From contig JALWRC010000062.1 in assembly GCA_027080725.1 (NCBI GenBank), positions 1-57,355 of the forward strand: a DNA stretch of 57,355 nt, written 5' to 3'. This DNA comes from Saprospiraceae bacterium (GTDB taxonomy: Bacteria; Bacteroidota; Bacteroidia; Chitinophagales; Saprospiraceae). Every line of letters starts with the position of its first letter. The stretch's first letter is position 1. The notes beneath the pieces are model-generated. The model ran no database searches. It worked only from the letters and a program-made list of their open reading frames with translations, and was not told the origin of the DNA. The position numbers were made by a program, and so were the translations under genes. This document shows, piece after piece, positions 9,560-17,306 of this stretch.

Positions 9560-10882
9560 ATGAAAAACACATCGATAATAGGCCTTATAATGGGATTGTT
9601 CCTTTTCGTCACTTCCGGTCTTATTGCTCAATTTGATGACATCTATTACAATCCGGACGATGACGTATGGGTCGAGGCCTCTTCTTCGACCTCTTCATCC
9701 GGCGAATATGACGATGCTTATTATGAGGATGAGACGTATGATGATACCGACACTTGGGATGAGTACAATTATTATTACACTTCAAGATTGCGCCGGTTTC
9801 ATCGACCATTTCTGGGCTTTGATTATTATGACGATTGTTATGTAGATCCCTTCTTCTACGGGGACTACGGATACAGCCCGCGGATTCGTGTCACTTTTGG
9901 ATACGGGTATCGTCCTTATTGGGGTAGATACCACTATCGCCATTCCTATTGGTATGACCCTTGGTATGACCCTTGGTACAACACCGGATATTGTGGCGGT
10001 AGTAGATGGGGCCGATATGGTTATGGCTACGGTGGATATGGTTATAGACATGGCTATAGAGATGGATTCTACGACGGATACAATTGGGGGCGTTATGGAT
10101 ACGGTGGATACGGATATGGCGGTTATGGCGGTTATGGCGGTTATGGTGGGTATGGCAATACAGACCATGGCAATAGAACAGACTCTAATCGGGATACGTA
10201 TTATGGCTCGAGAAGAAGTGGGGTCGTCAAGACCTCCGGTAGAGGACCTGTCACCACCTCCGGAATACGCAAGAAAAGTTCTCATACTGGAACAACAACC
10301 GGTAAGAGTAATGGTAACATTAGGTCCAATGCCAATGGAATACGGAACGACAGCAGACCGGTTAAACCCGGCATAGTGCGACACTCCAATACAAAGCGCT
10401 CTACCTTCCGAGCAGAGCCCTCACCAAAATTGAATCGTCACAAGAGCTCTACTCGCCGTAGATATCGTTCGACAAAATCAGATAGATATCACCCGGAGAA
10501 AAGCAGCCCACGACTCAATGATAGTAGAAGGCGTTCGACGCGAACCCACTCAAAGCAAAACGTTTACCAGCCGGCCAAAAAGACGCGCAGTAGAAGGGGA
10601 CTATTCAACCGTTCTTCCTCTTACGGCACTCATAAAAGCCATGACAGTTCTCAACGGAAGTCTGTACCAAAGTACCGAAGTAGATCGAACAGGTCATCTT
10701 CTACTACTCCCAGGTACCGTAGCAGTAGTCACCGCTCTTCCCAAAGATCTTCCTCATGGAGAAGCAGTAACAGTCATTCCTCTCCAGCGCGAAACTTCTC
10801 TTCAGGTAGGAGTTCGAGTTCTTCAAGAAGCAGTTCGCACGGTAGCAGCAGGGGGCATTCAAGTGGCATGAGAAGAAGATAG
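9560..10882 (+). CDS. Secreted low-complexity protein: acidic N-terminus, Tyr/Gly-rich middle, Arg/Ser-rich basic tail
   Basis: 440 residues. A cleavable signal peptide is evident (MKNTSIIGLIMGLFLFVTSG, ending in Leu-Ile-Ala-Gln). After it come an Asp/Glu/Tyr-rich segment (about 25-70), a Tyr/Gly/Arg-rich segment with short YGYGGYGY-like repeats (about 100-205) and a strongly basic Arg/Ser/Lys-rich tail to the end (MRRR). No known catalytic domain is recognisable. The composition resembles structural or matrix-type extracellular proteins, but that is inference only. Codons are varied rather than a simple-sequence expansion, so the frame is very likely translated. Confidence 0.8.
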   Translation: MKNTSIIGLIMGLFLFVTSGLIAQFDDIYYNPDDDVWVEASSSTSSSGEYDDAYYEDETYDDTDTWDEYNYYYTSRLRRFHRPFLGFDYYDDCYVDPFFYGDYGYSPRIRVTFGYGYRPYWGRYHYRHSYWYDPWYDPWYNTGYCGGSRWGRYGYGYGGYGYRHGYRDGFYDGYNWGRYGYGGYGYGGYGGYGGYGGYGNTDHGNRTDSNRDTYYGSRRSGVVKTSGRGPVTTSGIRKKSSHTGTTTGKSNGNIRSNANGIRNDSRPVKPGIVRHSNTKRSTFRAEPSPKLNRHKSSTRRRYRSTKSDRYHPEKSSPRLNDSRRRSTRTHSKQNVYQPAKKTRSRRGLFNRSSSYGTHKSHDSSQRKSVPKYRSRSNRSSSTTPRYRSSSHRSSQRSSSWRSSNSHSSPARNFSSGRSSSSSRSSSHGSSRGHSSGMRRR

Positions 10883-11167
10883 CCTATTGCATTCGCTTTG
10901 GAACGTAATGTAGATAAAATACTTTTATCAAAGCGGAGACACGGCGATTTCATACCTAACAATACGACAAAATAAAACCTAACATAGGATGGGGAGCCTC
11001 TTAAGGAAAGCCATTGCAATATCGGTAAGACAATCAGTGTCATACCCACTCAGAAGATCCCGCACCAGCCAATCGTCTTGAGGCACTTGATGCTTGATAA
11101 CGCTATCCGGATCGACTGATAAAGTGCTATTTTTCTCGAGCAGGTTCTATAAAAAAGCATACTTATT
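10883..11167. other. Spacer before the OmpP1-like gene
   Basis: 285 bases with no convincing gene. Small ORFs here start or end inside the neighbouring genes and look like shadows. No terminator with a T-run and no exact -7 box was found. Confidence 0.4.
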
Positions 11168-12661
11168 ATGAAAAAAATTCTGATTTTCATCTTTGTACTG
11201 ACTATGGGAGCATCCTTCTCTCTAAATGCACAAACGATTAGCGATGCATTGAGGTTTAGCAGATTCGAACCCTTTGGCACAGCCCGCAATATGGGGCTTG
11301 GGGGGACGCTCTATATCACAGGAGGGGACATGTCCGGCATTGCCCTCAACCCTGCCGGTGTGGCCACTTTCAGGAAGTCCCGTATTAGTTTTTCTATTGG
11401 CAACTCTACGGTACAAACAGAAAGTTCATTTGCGGGCAATTCGGGCAGTGCTGTAAAGTCCATTACCGGCTTGCACAACATCGGGCTTGTCTCGGTTAAT
11501 AAACCAGTAGGGTCAGATTGGAAGACCATTAATTTTAGCGTCAATTTTATCCCTCTGGCCAATTTTAACCAGCCTTTTACTTATGGCGGGAAAACGCCGG
11601 GGTCCATTTCGGATCGATGGTTAGAGCAATCCTTGGGGCGTTCACCGGATCAATTTAACCCATTTGAAGAAGGTCTGGGGGCCAATGCAGGGGTATTGGT
11701 CCTATTGGATTCGACCAATTGGACTTATACCACGGATTATCAAGATTACAACCACGGCAAAAAGCTCTATAAAAAGGAAAATATCATCACCCGGGGCGCA
11801 TTAAACCGGCTCAATATATCCTTTGGAGGCAATTACCGCGAAAAACTTCAGATAGGCTTGGGGCTGAATGTCAACTTCCTCCAATACAATGCATTCAAAG
11901 ACTATGAAGAAGATGCCCTCAATGATTATGGCATTAATTATTTCAAAAGTCTTCGCCTCAAAGACACTTTAACGACAAACGGCAGTGGCTTATCGCTCAA
12001 CCTGGGAGCCATCTATCGCCCGGTACACCCTGTTTTTTTATCGCTCGCGATAGAGACACCCACCTTCTGGACGCTCAATGACAGCTACTCCAGAAGTTTG
12101 TACTATACCTATGAGGAATCCAATGGAGGCACTCAGTTTGGTGAAGCAAAATCCCCGTTGGGAAGTTTTGAATATGCTCTAAAAACTCCTTTGAGATTCA
12201 ACCTAGGGGGAGCTTATATCTTTGGGAAGCGGGCAATAATGCTCGCAGGAATAGAATGGACGCATTACGGAAATGCTCGGTTTGACCTTTTAAAAAACAG
12301 CAGCGACCCCGGTGATTTGGAGTATCAAAAAACGCTGAACACGGACCTAATAGACGCCTACTCTTCTTCTTTCAAGTACAACCTGGGAACCGAGTTGGGC
12401 TGGAGATTCTTGCGGCTTCGTGGGGGCCTCAACTTCTTCCAACGTCCTTATGCTAACGATAGAGGCTTCGACTCTTCATGGAGCTGGGGGATAGGGGTGA
12501 ATAGTGATTACTTTTTCATAGACTTCAGCATGTTGTCTTACCACCGGAGATTGGGCTATGTCCCCTACCTCACTAAAAACAAAGAGGTATTCCCAACACA
12601 AGTGGTAAAACTTTCCACTTCCCAGGTCAACTATTGTCTGACAGCCGGGTTTAGATTTTAA
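11168..12661 (+). CDS. OmpP1/FadL-family outer-membrane transport protein
   Basis: 497 residues with a signal peptide (MKKILIFIFVLTMGASFSLNAQ) followed by 'ARNMGLGGTLYITGGDMSGIALNPAGVATF'. The N-terminal Gly-rich plug and the NPAG motif are hallmarks of the FadL/TodX/OmpP1 long-chain or hydrophobic-compound channel family. The rest alternates hydrophobic and polar residues as in a 14-stranded barrel and ends in Gly-Phe-Arg-Phe, a normal barrel terminus. Bacteroidota homologues are often called 'hemin receptor' without direct proof; the substrate cannot be read from sequence. Confidence 0.85.
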   Translation: MKKILIFIFVLTMGASFSLNAQTISDALRFSRFEPFGTARNMGLGGTLYITGGDMSGIALNPAGVATFRKSRISFSIGNSTVQTESSFAGNSGSAVKSITGLHNIGLVSVNKPVGSDWKTINFSVNFIPLANFNQPFTYGGKTPGSISDRWLEQSLGRSPDQFNPFEEGLGANAGVLVLLDSTNWTYTTDYQDYNHGKKLYKKENIITRGALNRLNISFGGNYREKLQIGLGLNVNFLQYNAFKDYEEDALNDYGINYFKSLRLKDTLTTNGSGLSLNLGAIYRPVHPVFLSLAIETPTFWTLNDSYSRSLYYTYEESNGGTQFGEAKSPLGSFEYALKTPLRFNLGGAYIFGKRAIMLAGIEWTHYGNARFDLLKNSSDPGDLEYQKTLNTDLIDAYSSSFKYNLGTELGWRFLRLRGGLNFFQRPYANDRGFDSSWSWGIGVNSDYFFIDFSMLSYHRRLGYVPYLTKNKEVFPTQVVKLSTSQVNYCLTAGFRF

Positions 12662-12999
12662 AAGAGGAGATATGGATAAAACACATCCCATACGAAACAA
12701 AATCGCTCTCGTTGCCACAAAGGAAGTACATGTTATCCGGGATAAAGAGATAAACTAATTCATAAAATCCTGCCTTAATTCCAACCCCCGCACTAAGTAT
12801 ACCGTCTAAATCATTAGAGCACAGTTAGTACATATGCTTCATTGGCTTCTACTTTTTGTGACCGGATTTTTATACAGAACACAATTTTTATGGATAAACA
12901 AAAATAAATTGCTTTTCAGATAGAGTTACGAGAGGGATAAAACCGCGTTAGAGCACCTTCACGCAGCTCACCAGAACAGACACAGAAAAAACAAAGAAT
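12662..12999. other. Intergenic region, nothing definite
   Basis: 338 AT-rich bases between two plus-strand genes. TACTTTTTG near 12849 resembles a -7 box with one extra base and could serve the downstream gene. No repeat, hairpin terminator or small gene stands out. Confidence 0.35.
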
Positions 13000-13662
13000 A
13001 TGCATAAAATATTATACATTTATTTAATTTGTATTCTCCTTCCCTTTTCGTCTTACGCACAAAAGTCGCATCACAAGAAAACGCGTCATAGTCCCAAAAA
13101 ACCACTCACGTCTCAAACAGGAGGCTGGTGGGTAGGGGTTAATGCTTCAAACCTGATGAAGAACATTTTCGCCGTCGCCCCATCTACCCAACTGGATCCT
13201 TACACACTCACTACCCGGTTCAAATTGTCAAATACTCTATCGGGACGTATTGGGGCAAACATGGGATTGCGCCGCAAACAATCCGGGGAAGATGATGTCG
13301 CCAGTATCCAACGGTTAAATGGGGCTTTGCGCTTAGGAGCACAAAAGGAGATATTCGTCTATCATAAGTTCTATTTTTATTACGGTGGAGACTTGGCCGG
13401 GCGGTATTTATCCGATTGGTCGAGCTTTAAGGGAATCAGCAAGACCAATACGAGTTGGCTAATAGGCGGAGGTCCTGTGATAGGCTTTGGCTTTCAACTG
13501 GGGAAGCGGTTGAGACTATCCACTGAGTCGAGTTACTATTTCATGATAGGCAATGAGCGTAAAGAGCTTGATGTCACCGGCGAAAAGACCATTTCAAACC
13601 AACAGATTACTAACATCATTCATCTGCTGCCCAATTCTCTTTATCTTTCCTTTCGTCTCTAA
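13000..13662 (+). CDS. Small secreted outer-membrane barrel-like protein
   Basis: 220 residues with a signal peptide (MHKILYIYLICILLPFSSYAQ) and then a His/Lys-rich linker. The body has alternating strands with aromatic girdles ('HKFYFYYGGDLAGRYL', 'IGFGFQLGKRLRLSTESSYYFMIG') and a terminal LYLSFRL. This fits an 8- to 10-stranded outer-membrane barrel of the porin-like family; the function is unknown. The next gene starts 31 bases downstream and has a similar overall design, so the two may be cotranscribed. Confidence 0.75.
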   Translation: MHKILYIYLICILLPFSSYAQKSHHKKTRHSPKKPLTSQTGGWWVGVNASNLMKNIFAVAPSTQLDPYTLTTRFKLSNTLSGRIGANMGLRRKQSGEDDVASIQRLNGALRLGAQKEIFVYHKFYFYYGGDLAGRYLSDWSSFKGISKTNTSWLIGGGPVIGFGFQLGKRLRLSTESSYYFMIGNERKELDVTGEKTISNQQITNIIHLLPNSLYLSFRL

Positions 13663-13692
13663 AACCACAGCATTGTCACTAAAACATATCCG

Positions 13693-14313
13693 ATGTTCAA
13701 ACAAATCACCACAATCGTACTTCTTGCACTCTTCATCACAACCGGCGGTAAGATGATCGCCCAACAAGACTCGACCTACACCATCCCCTCCAGGGGAGAG
13801 ATAAATCCGATTTTAAAGCACAGGCACAAGGAAATCGGCCTCAATATGACCTATTTGCTGTCCCAATTTGTACCACTGAGTGGCAGGAAGATTTATCCGG
13901 GAGTCATCGATTATTCGTACAAGTACTTTTACGATAATGAAAGTGCTTTTCGATTTGGATTTGGATCGGGGATAGAATTTGGTTCAGGTTCTAATTTCGG
14001 CACGTCTCTAAGTTTCCATTTCGGGATTCGTCTCGGATTTGAGAAGCGCAAACACCTCTACAAAAAATGGTACTACACCCGCGGCTTGGATGCACTTGTT
14101 TACGGAGGAAACATCACGGGCGCTCCGGTATTTGGCAGTAATGATTTTGACTTCTTTCCGGGTGGTGCGGGTATCGGCCCTGTGATCGGGCTGGAATATC
14201 ATTTGAATGATTTTCTGTATCTCTCTACGGAGAGCATGTTATTTTTCGGTTTCCCATTGATTCTCGTTATTACGCCGCCAAGTGCCTTGATTCTCCATTA
14301 CATCATCCCGTAA
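13693..14313 (+). CDS. Small secreted barrel-like protein
   Basis: 206 residues with signal peptide MFKQITTIVLLALFITTGGK and cleavage probably after Met-Ile-Ala-Gln. The body has barrel-like strands ('FRFGFGSGIEFGSGSNFGTSL', 'GIGPVIGLEYHLNDFLYLSTESMLFFG'), and its 'GPVIG...YLSTES' segment echoes the upstream gene, which suggests an old duplication. The C-terminus is less typical of a barrel. No function can be assigned. Confidence 0.7.
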   Translation: MFKQITTIVLLALFITTGGKMIAQQDSTYTIPSRGEINPILKHRHKEIGLNMTYLLSQFVPLSGRKIYPGVIDYSYKYFYDNESAFRFGFGSGIEFGSGSNFGTSLSFHFGIRLGFEKRKHLYKKWYYTRGLDALVYGGNITGAPVFGSNDFDFFPGGAGIGPVIGLEYHLNDFLYLSTESMLFFGFPLILVITPPSALILHYIIP

Positions 14314-14392
14314 TGGGGCCAAAAGAAATGTTTTAGAGGGTATGAAATCGTTAAAATCCGGGTATTATGAAATATTTAACATTTCGAAACCA

Positions 14393-14421
14393 TTGTAATC
14401 TCATATAAATGTTTAACTTTG
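14393..14421 (+). promoter_or_regulatory. Promoter of the peroxidase gene (TTG-N18-TAACTTTG)
   Basis: TTG at 14393-14395 and TAACTTTG at 14414-14421 are separated by 18 bases, a textbook Bacteroidota promoter. The predicted start is near 14428, giving a leader of about 100 bases. Confidence 0.75.
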
Positions 14422-14526
14422 TTATCAATATTTCACCAATTACCGCTTTGTGATATTTACACTCTGGCAATAGAACATAAGATTTTTAGCATATAAACAA
14501 GATTTTTTCACCTAATAGCACTACAC

Positions 14527-15654
14527 ATGAAAACTTTACTTCGCTTTAGCACCTTAATACTGGTTCTTACCTTATTCAACTGTAAGCCCAGCACCACAGT
14601 GCCGGAATTGGGCACCCCTACCCTTCCGGACGTCCCAATGGCCTACAGTGCTATGGATTTACCCTACGCAGCCATCAACAGTAACTCTACAGACAAGCAA
14701 AATTTAGAAAGAAACCTGCGTGACAACCCGAGAGTGACCGACTGGGGAGCAACTCTCGGACGCGTATTGTTTTATGACACGCGTCTATCACTCAACAACG
14801 CAGTCTCCTGTGCGAGTTGCCATAAGCAGTCGTTGGCTTTTGCCGACCCGGTGGCCCATAGTAGTGGCTTCGAAGGCCGTTTGACACCCAGAAACTCGAT
14901 GTCGATCATCAATCCGTTGCTCATGGACAATCTCTTTTGGGATTCGAGAGCCGGCAATACCATTGACCTCACCTTGCAGCCGGTACAAAATCACATAGAA
15001 ATGGGCATGGAGGATCTCGACCAACTCACCGAAAAGCTGGCTAAAGAGAAATACTACAAGGATCTCTTTATCAAGGCGTACGGGTCATCGGATATCACTG
15101 AAGAAAAAATATCCCGTGCACTCGCACAATTTTTATGCTCGATGACGACCTTCCGGTCGAAATATGACAACGCCTTGAGGGCGAGAGATGATTTTGACTC
15201 ATTTACTCCTTTAGAAAAAGCGGGAAAGGAGTTGTTTTTCTCTGATCGCTTGAAATGCGCTTCTTGTCATTCGGGGATTAACTTTGCTGCGCAGACCGTC
15301 ACAGGTCCCTATACCAGTACAGGCGGGACCGCCAATATCGGTTTGGACCAAGTGCCTACAGATCAAGGCCGGGGTGGTGGAAAGTTTCGCATCCCCTCTC
15401 TGCGCAATATCGCACTTACAGCACCATACATGCACGACGGGCGGTTTGCCACATTGGATGAAGTATTGGAGCATTATAGTAGCGGCATCAAAGACAATCC
15501 GTTTTTGGATCCCAAGTTTAGGACTAAAGACGGGCGTCCAAAGCGACTTAACCTTAGTTCAGTGGAAAAAGAGGCACTCAAAGCTTTCTTAAACACGCTG
15601 ACAGACAAGCATTTTACCACGGACAAGAAATACAGTAATCCATTCAAATCATAA
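14527..15654 (+). CDS. Di-haem cytochrome c peroxidase / MauG-family lipoprotein
   Basis: 375 residues. The N-terminus MKTLLRFSTLILVLTLFNC is a lipoprotein signal, so the protein is probably anchored in the periplasm or outer membrane through the Cys. Two c-type haem motifs are present, CASCHK near residue 95 and CASCHS near residue 243, in the spacing expected for bacterial di-haem peroxidases. Family blocks 'LGRVLFYDTRLSLNNAVSCASCH', 'NSMSIINPLLMDNLFWDSRA' and 'FRIPSLRNIALTAPYMHDGRF' are visible. The enzyme would reduce H2O2 with electrons from a cytochrome, or act as a MauG-like oxidase; the substrate cannot be decided here. It is monocistronic, with its own promoter and a terminator at 15691. 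Confidence 0.93.
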   Translation: MKTLLRFSTLILVLTLFNCKPSTTVPELGTPTLPDVPMAYSAMDLPYAAINSNSTDKQNLERNLRDNPRVTDWGATLGRVLFYDTRLSLNNAVSCASCHKQSLAFADPVAHSSGFEGRLTPRNSMSIINPLLMDNLFWDSRAGNTIDLTLQPVQNHIEMGMEDLDQLTEKLAKEKYYKDLFIKAYGSSDITEEKISRALAQFLCSMTTFRSKYDNALRARDDFDSFTPLEKAGKELFFSDRLKCASCHSGINFAAQTVTGPYTSTGGTANIGLDQVPTDQGRGGGKFRIPSLRNIALTAPYMHDGRFATLDEVLEHYSSGIKDNPFLDPKFRTKDGRPKRLNLSSVEKEALKAFLNTLTDKHFTTDKKYSNPFKS

Positions 15655-15690
15655 AGCGCTTTGCGCTTGGCTGAGCCTCATAATTTGTGT

Positions 15691-15728
15691 AAAACATCCG
15701 GTAAGAGTTATTTTTGCCGGATGTTTTT
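15691..15728. terminator. Bidirectional terminator between the peroxidase gene and rnz
   Basis: AAAACATCCGG at 15691-15701 pairs with CCGGATGTTTTT at 15717-15728. It is flanked by A and T runs on both sides, so it can serve both converging genes. Confidence 0.85.
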
Positions 15729-15737
15729 ATATCTCAA

Positions 15738-16652
15738 TCACAATTTGTAGGTCTCCCCTTCCACCGCGGCATAAGCGTTTGGGAATGGTCCTCTGGCCTC
15801 TTCCTCAAGGGAAGTCAAATCTTTATACTTTGAAGAAAAGTGGCCGAGCAACAATTTTTTCACTCCGGCAGCGGCAGCTATTTGACCGGCTTGTAAGGCG
15901 GTACTGTGAAATCTCTGGTGCGCTTTGTCCACCATTTCATGCAAATATGTAGCCTCATGGTAGAGCAAATCCGCCCCTCGAATCCATGGGATAATTTCGG
16001 GAAAATAACGGGTATCCGAACAATAAGCATATCGTCTGGGAGGCCGTTTTGGCAGGGTCAGAGATGCATTGGGGATGAGGACGCCTTCCTGACTCACCCA
16101 ATCTGCGCCTTCTGCAAGTCTCGCCCGGTCTTCCTTGGGGATATGATAACGCTCCAGGGCTTCTCGATTCAGATTGAAGTATTTCATCTTCTCTTCAATC
16201 AAGTATCCGAAAGTAGGCACCTTGTGATCCAAGGGGAAACTATAGACCAAAGCTCTTTCGTCTTGATATATGAGAGATTTGGAAGGAGAAGTTACGGTAT
16301 GAAATCGCACCTCATAGGAGAGCTCATTAACACCAGCATAGCCTAGAAAAGTCTTCATCATATCCTCCAATCCCATAGGGCCGAAAATTTGCAAAGGGCC
16401 GGTGCGGCCTAAAAGATTCAACGTTGTAAGCAGACCTGGGAGGCCAAAGATGTGATCCCCATGCAAATGAGAAATAAAAATGGCCGAGACCTTCATCGGA
16501 CTTTTACGGTACCGGGAAAATTGGAGTTGTGCGCCCTCTCCTGCATCAATCAAATAGCGTTTATCGAGGAGATCAATCACTTGGGCGCTGGGATGCCTTC
16601 CCTGTGCAGGAATGGCCGAGTTGCACCCTAAAACTGTAATTAAAAAATCCAT
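15738..16652 (-). CDS. rnz: Ribonuclease Z
   Basis: 304 residues of the metallo-beta-lactamase fold. The zinc motif HLHGDH (about residues 61-66) follows 'FISH', and the family blocks 'LIDAGEGAQLQFSR', 'YCSDTRY' and 'LLLGHFSSKY' are present. The enzyme cleaves the 3' trailer of tRNA precursors in the cytoplasm. It starts 13 bases after the stop of the STAS gene on the same strand, so the two form an operon from the promoter at 17033-17040. Confidence 0.96.
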   Translation of the reverse strand: MDFLITVLGCNSAIPAQGRHPSAQVIDLLDKRYLIDAGEGAQLQFSRYRKSPMKVSAIFISHLHGDHIFGLPGLLTTLNLLGRTGPLQIFGPMGLEDMMKTFLGYAGVNELSYEVRFHTVTSPSKSLIYQDERALVYSFPLDHKVPTFGYLIEEKMKYFNLNREALERYHIPKEDRARLAEGADWVSQEGVLIPNASLTLPKRPPRRYAYCSDTRYFPEIIPWIRGADLLYHEATYLHEMVDKAHQRFHSTALQAGQIAAAAGVKKLLLGHFSSKYKDLTSLEEEARGPFPNAYAAVEGETYKL

Positions 16653-16665
16653 GTGATCCGGCTTG

Positions 16666-17010
16666 CTAACTTTGGACGGAAGCCTTTAGAGCCTCGTCCA
16701 GATCCGGATAAATCTCAAGAATGGTTTCCAATCTGGAAATCTTAATGAGTTTCTCCACCGGTTCATGCTTGATGTTGATGAGTATGAAATGGCCGAAATC
16801 TTTCCACAATCGATTGGCAGTGAGAATGGCACTCAACCCGGAAGAATCGATATACTGCACCTCTTCCAAATCAAAAATCAAGACCCTCACCCCTTCATTT
16901 CTAAGCACGACAAATTCAGACTTGAGTTTAGGCGCCAGCATAGAGTTCAAGTTGTGTTCCTTGAGTTGAAAGAGCGTATATTCTTCTGTATTGATAGTAT
17001 TAAATTTCAT
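16666..17010 (-). CDS. STAS-domain protein (anti-sigma-factor-antagonist-like)
   Basis: 114 residues from the Met at 17010. A longer reading frame starts at 17043, but that ATG lies before the TACCTTTG promoter box at 17040-17033, so 17010 is the usable start. The STAS fold is clear: 'VLIFDLEEVQYIDSSGLSAILTANRLWKDFGHFILINI', with the phosphorylatable Ser of the DSSG motif. Family members (SpoIIAA/RsbV type) bind anti-sigma or partner-switch kinases. No partner kinase or phosphatase gene is nearby, so its pathway is unknown. It leads the operon with rnz. Confidence 0.9.
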   Translation of the reverse strand: MKFNTINTEEYTLFQLKEHNLNSMLAPKLKSEFVVLRNEGVRVLIFDLEEVQYIDSSGLSAILTANRLWKDFGHFILINIKHEPVEKLIKISRLETILEIYPDLDEALKASVQS

Positions 17011-17032
17011 TTTACAATCATTTAGATGTACG

Positions 17033-17040
17033 CAAAGGTA
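17033..17040 (-). promoter_or_regulatory. -7 box of the STAS-rnz operon
   Basis: TACCTTTG on the minus strand. It lies 23 bases from the start codon at 17010 and overlaps the first codons of the longer reading frame, which rules that start out. Confidence 0.8.
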
Positions 17041-17236
17041 CATAATTCTGCATAGCTACCTATCGGGTAATAAGCGCTGCAAAGGTAGCTCAATTATCCA
17101 TAATTGACAAAGCGGAGGCGCAAAAATAAACTTTGCCCATGCATCCTATAGCCTAAGCAAGGGAGTAAAGTAGAAGATTTGGATTCCCATTGAAGAAAAA
17201 ACACAAAAATATGCAACTTAATTGCCCGGAATACTG

Positions 17237-17265
17237 TTGTCAATAGGTTGGAAACACTATTTTTG
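17237..17265 (+). promoter_or_regulatory. clpC promoter (TTG-N18-TATTTTTG)
   Basis: TTG at 17237-17239 and TATTTTTG at 17258-17265, 18 bases apart. The predicted transcript start is about 35 bases before the clpC ATG. No CtsR-like or CIRCE operator is seen. Confidence 0.75.
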
Positions 17266-17306
17266 CAGCGATTAACAAAAAAGAACAATAGGGAAGGAAT
17301 ATTATA

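Noticed and set aside
13553-13756. 67-codon ORF bridging the two small barrel genes
   Set aside because: It overlaps the end of one clear gene and the start of the next in another frame.
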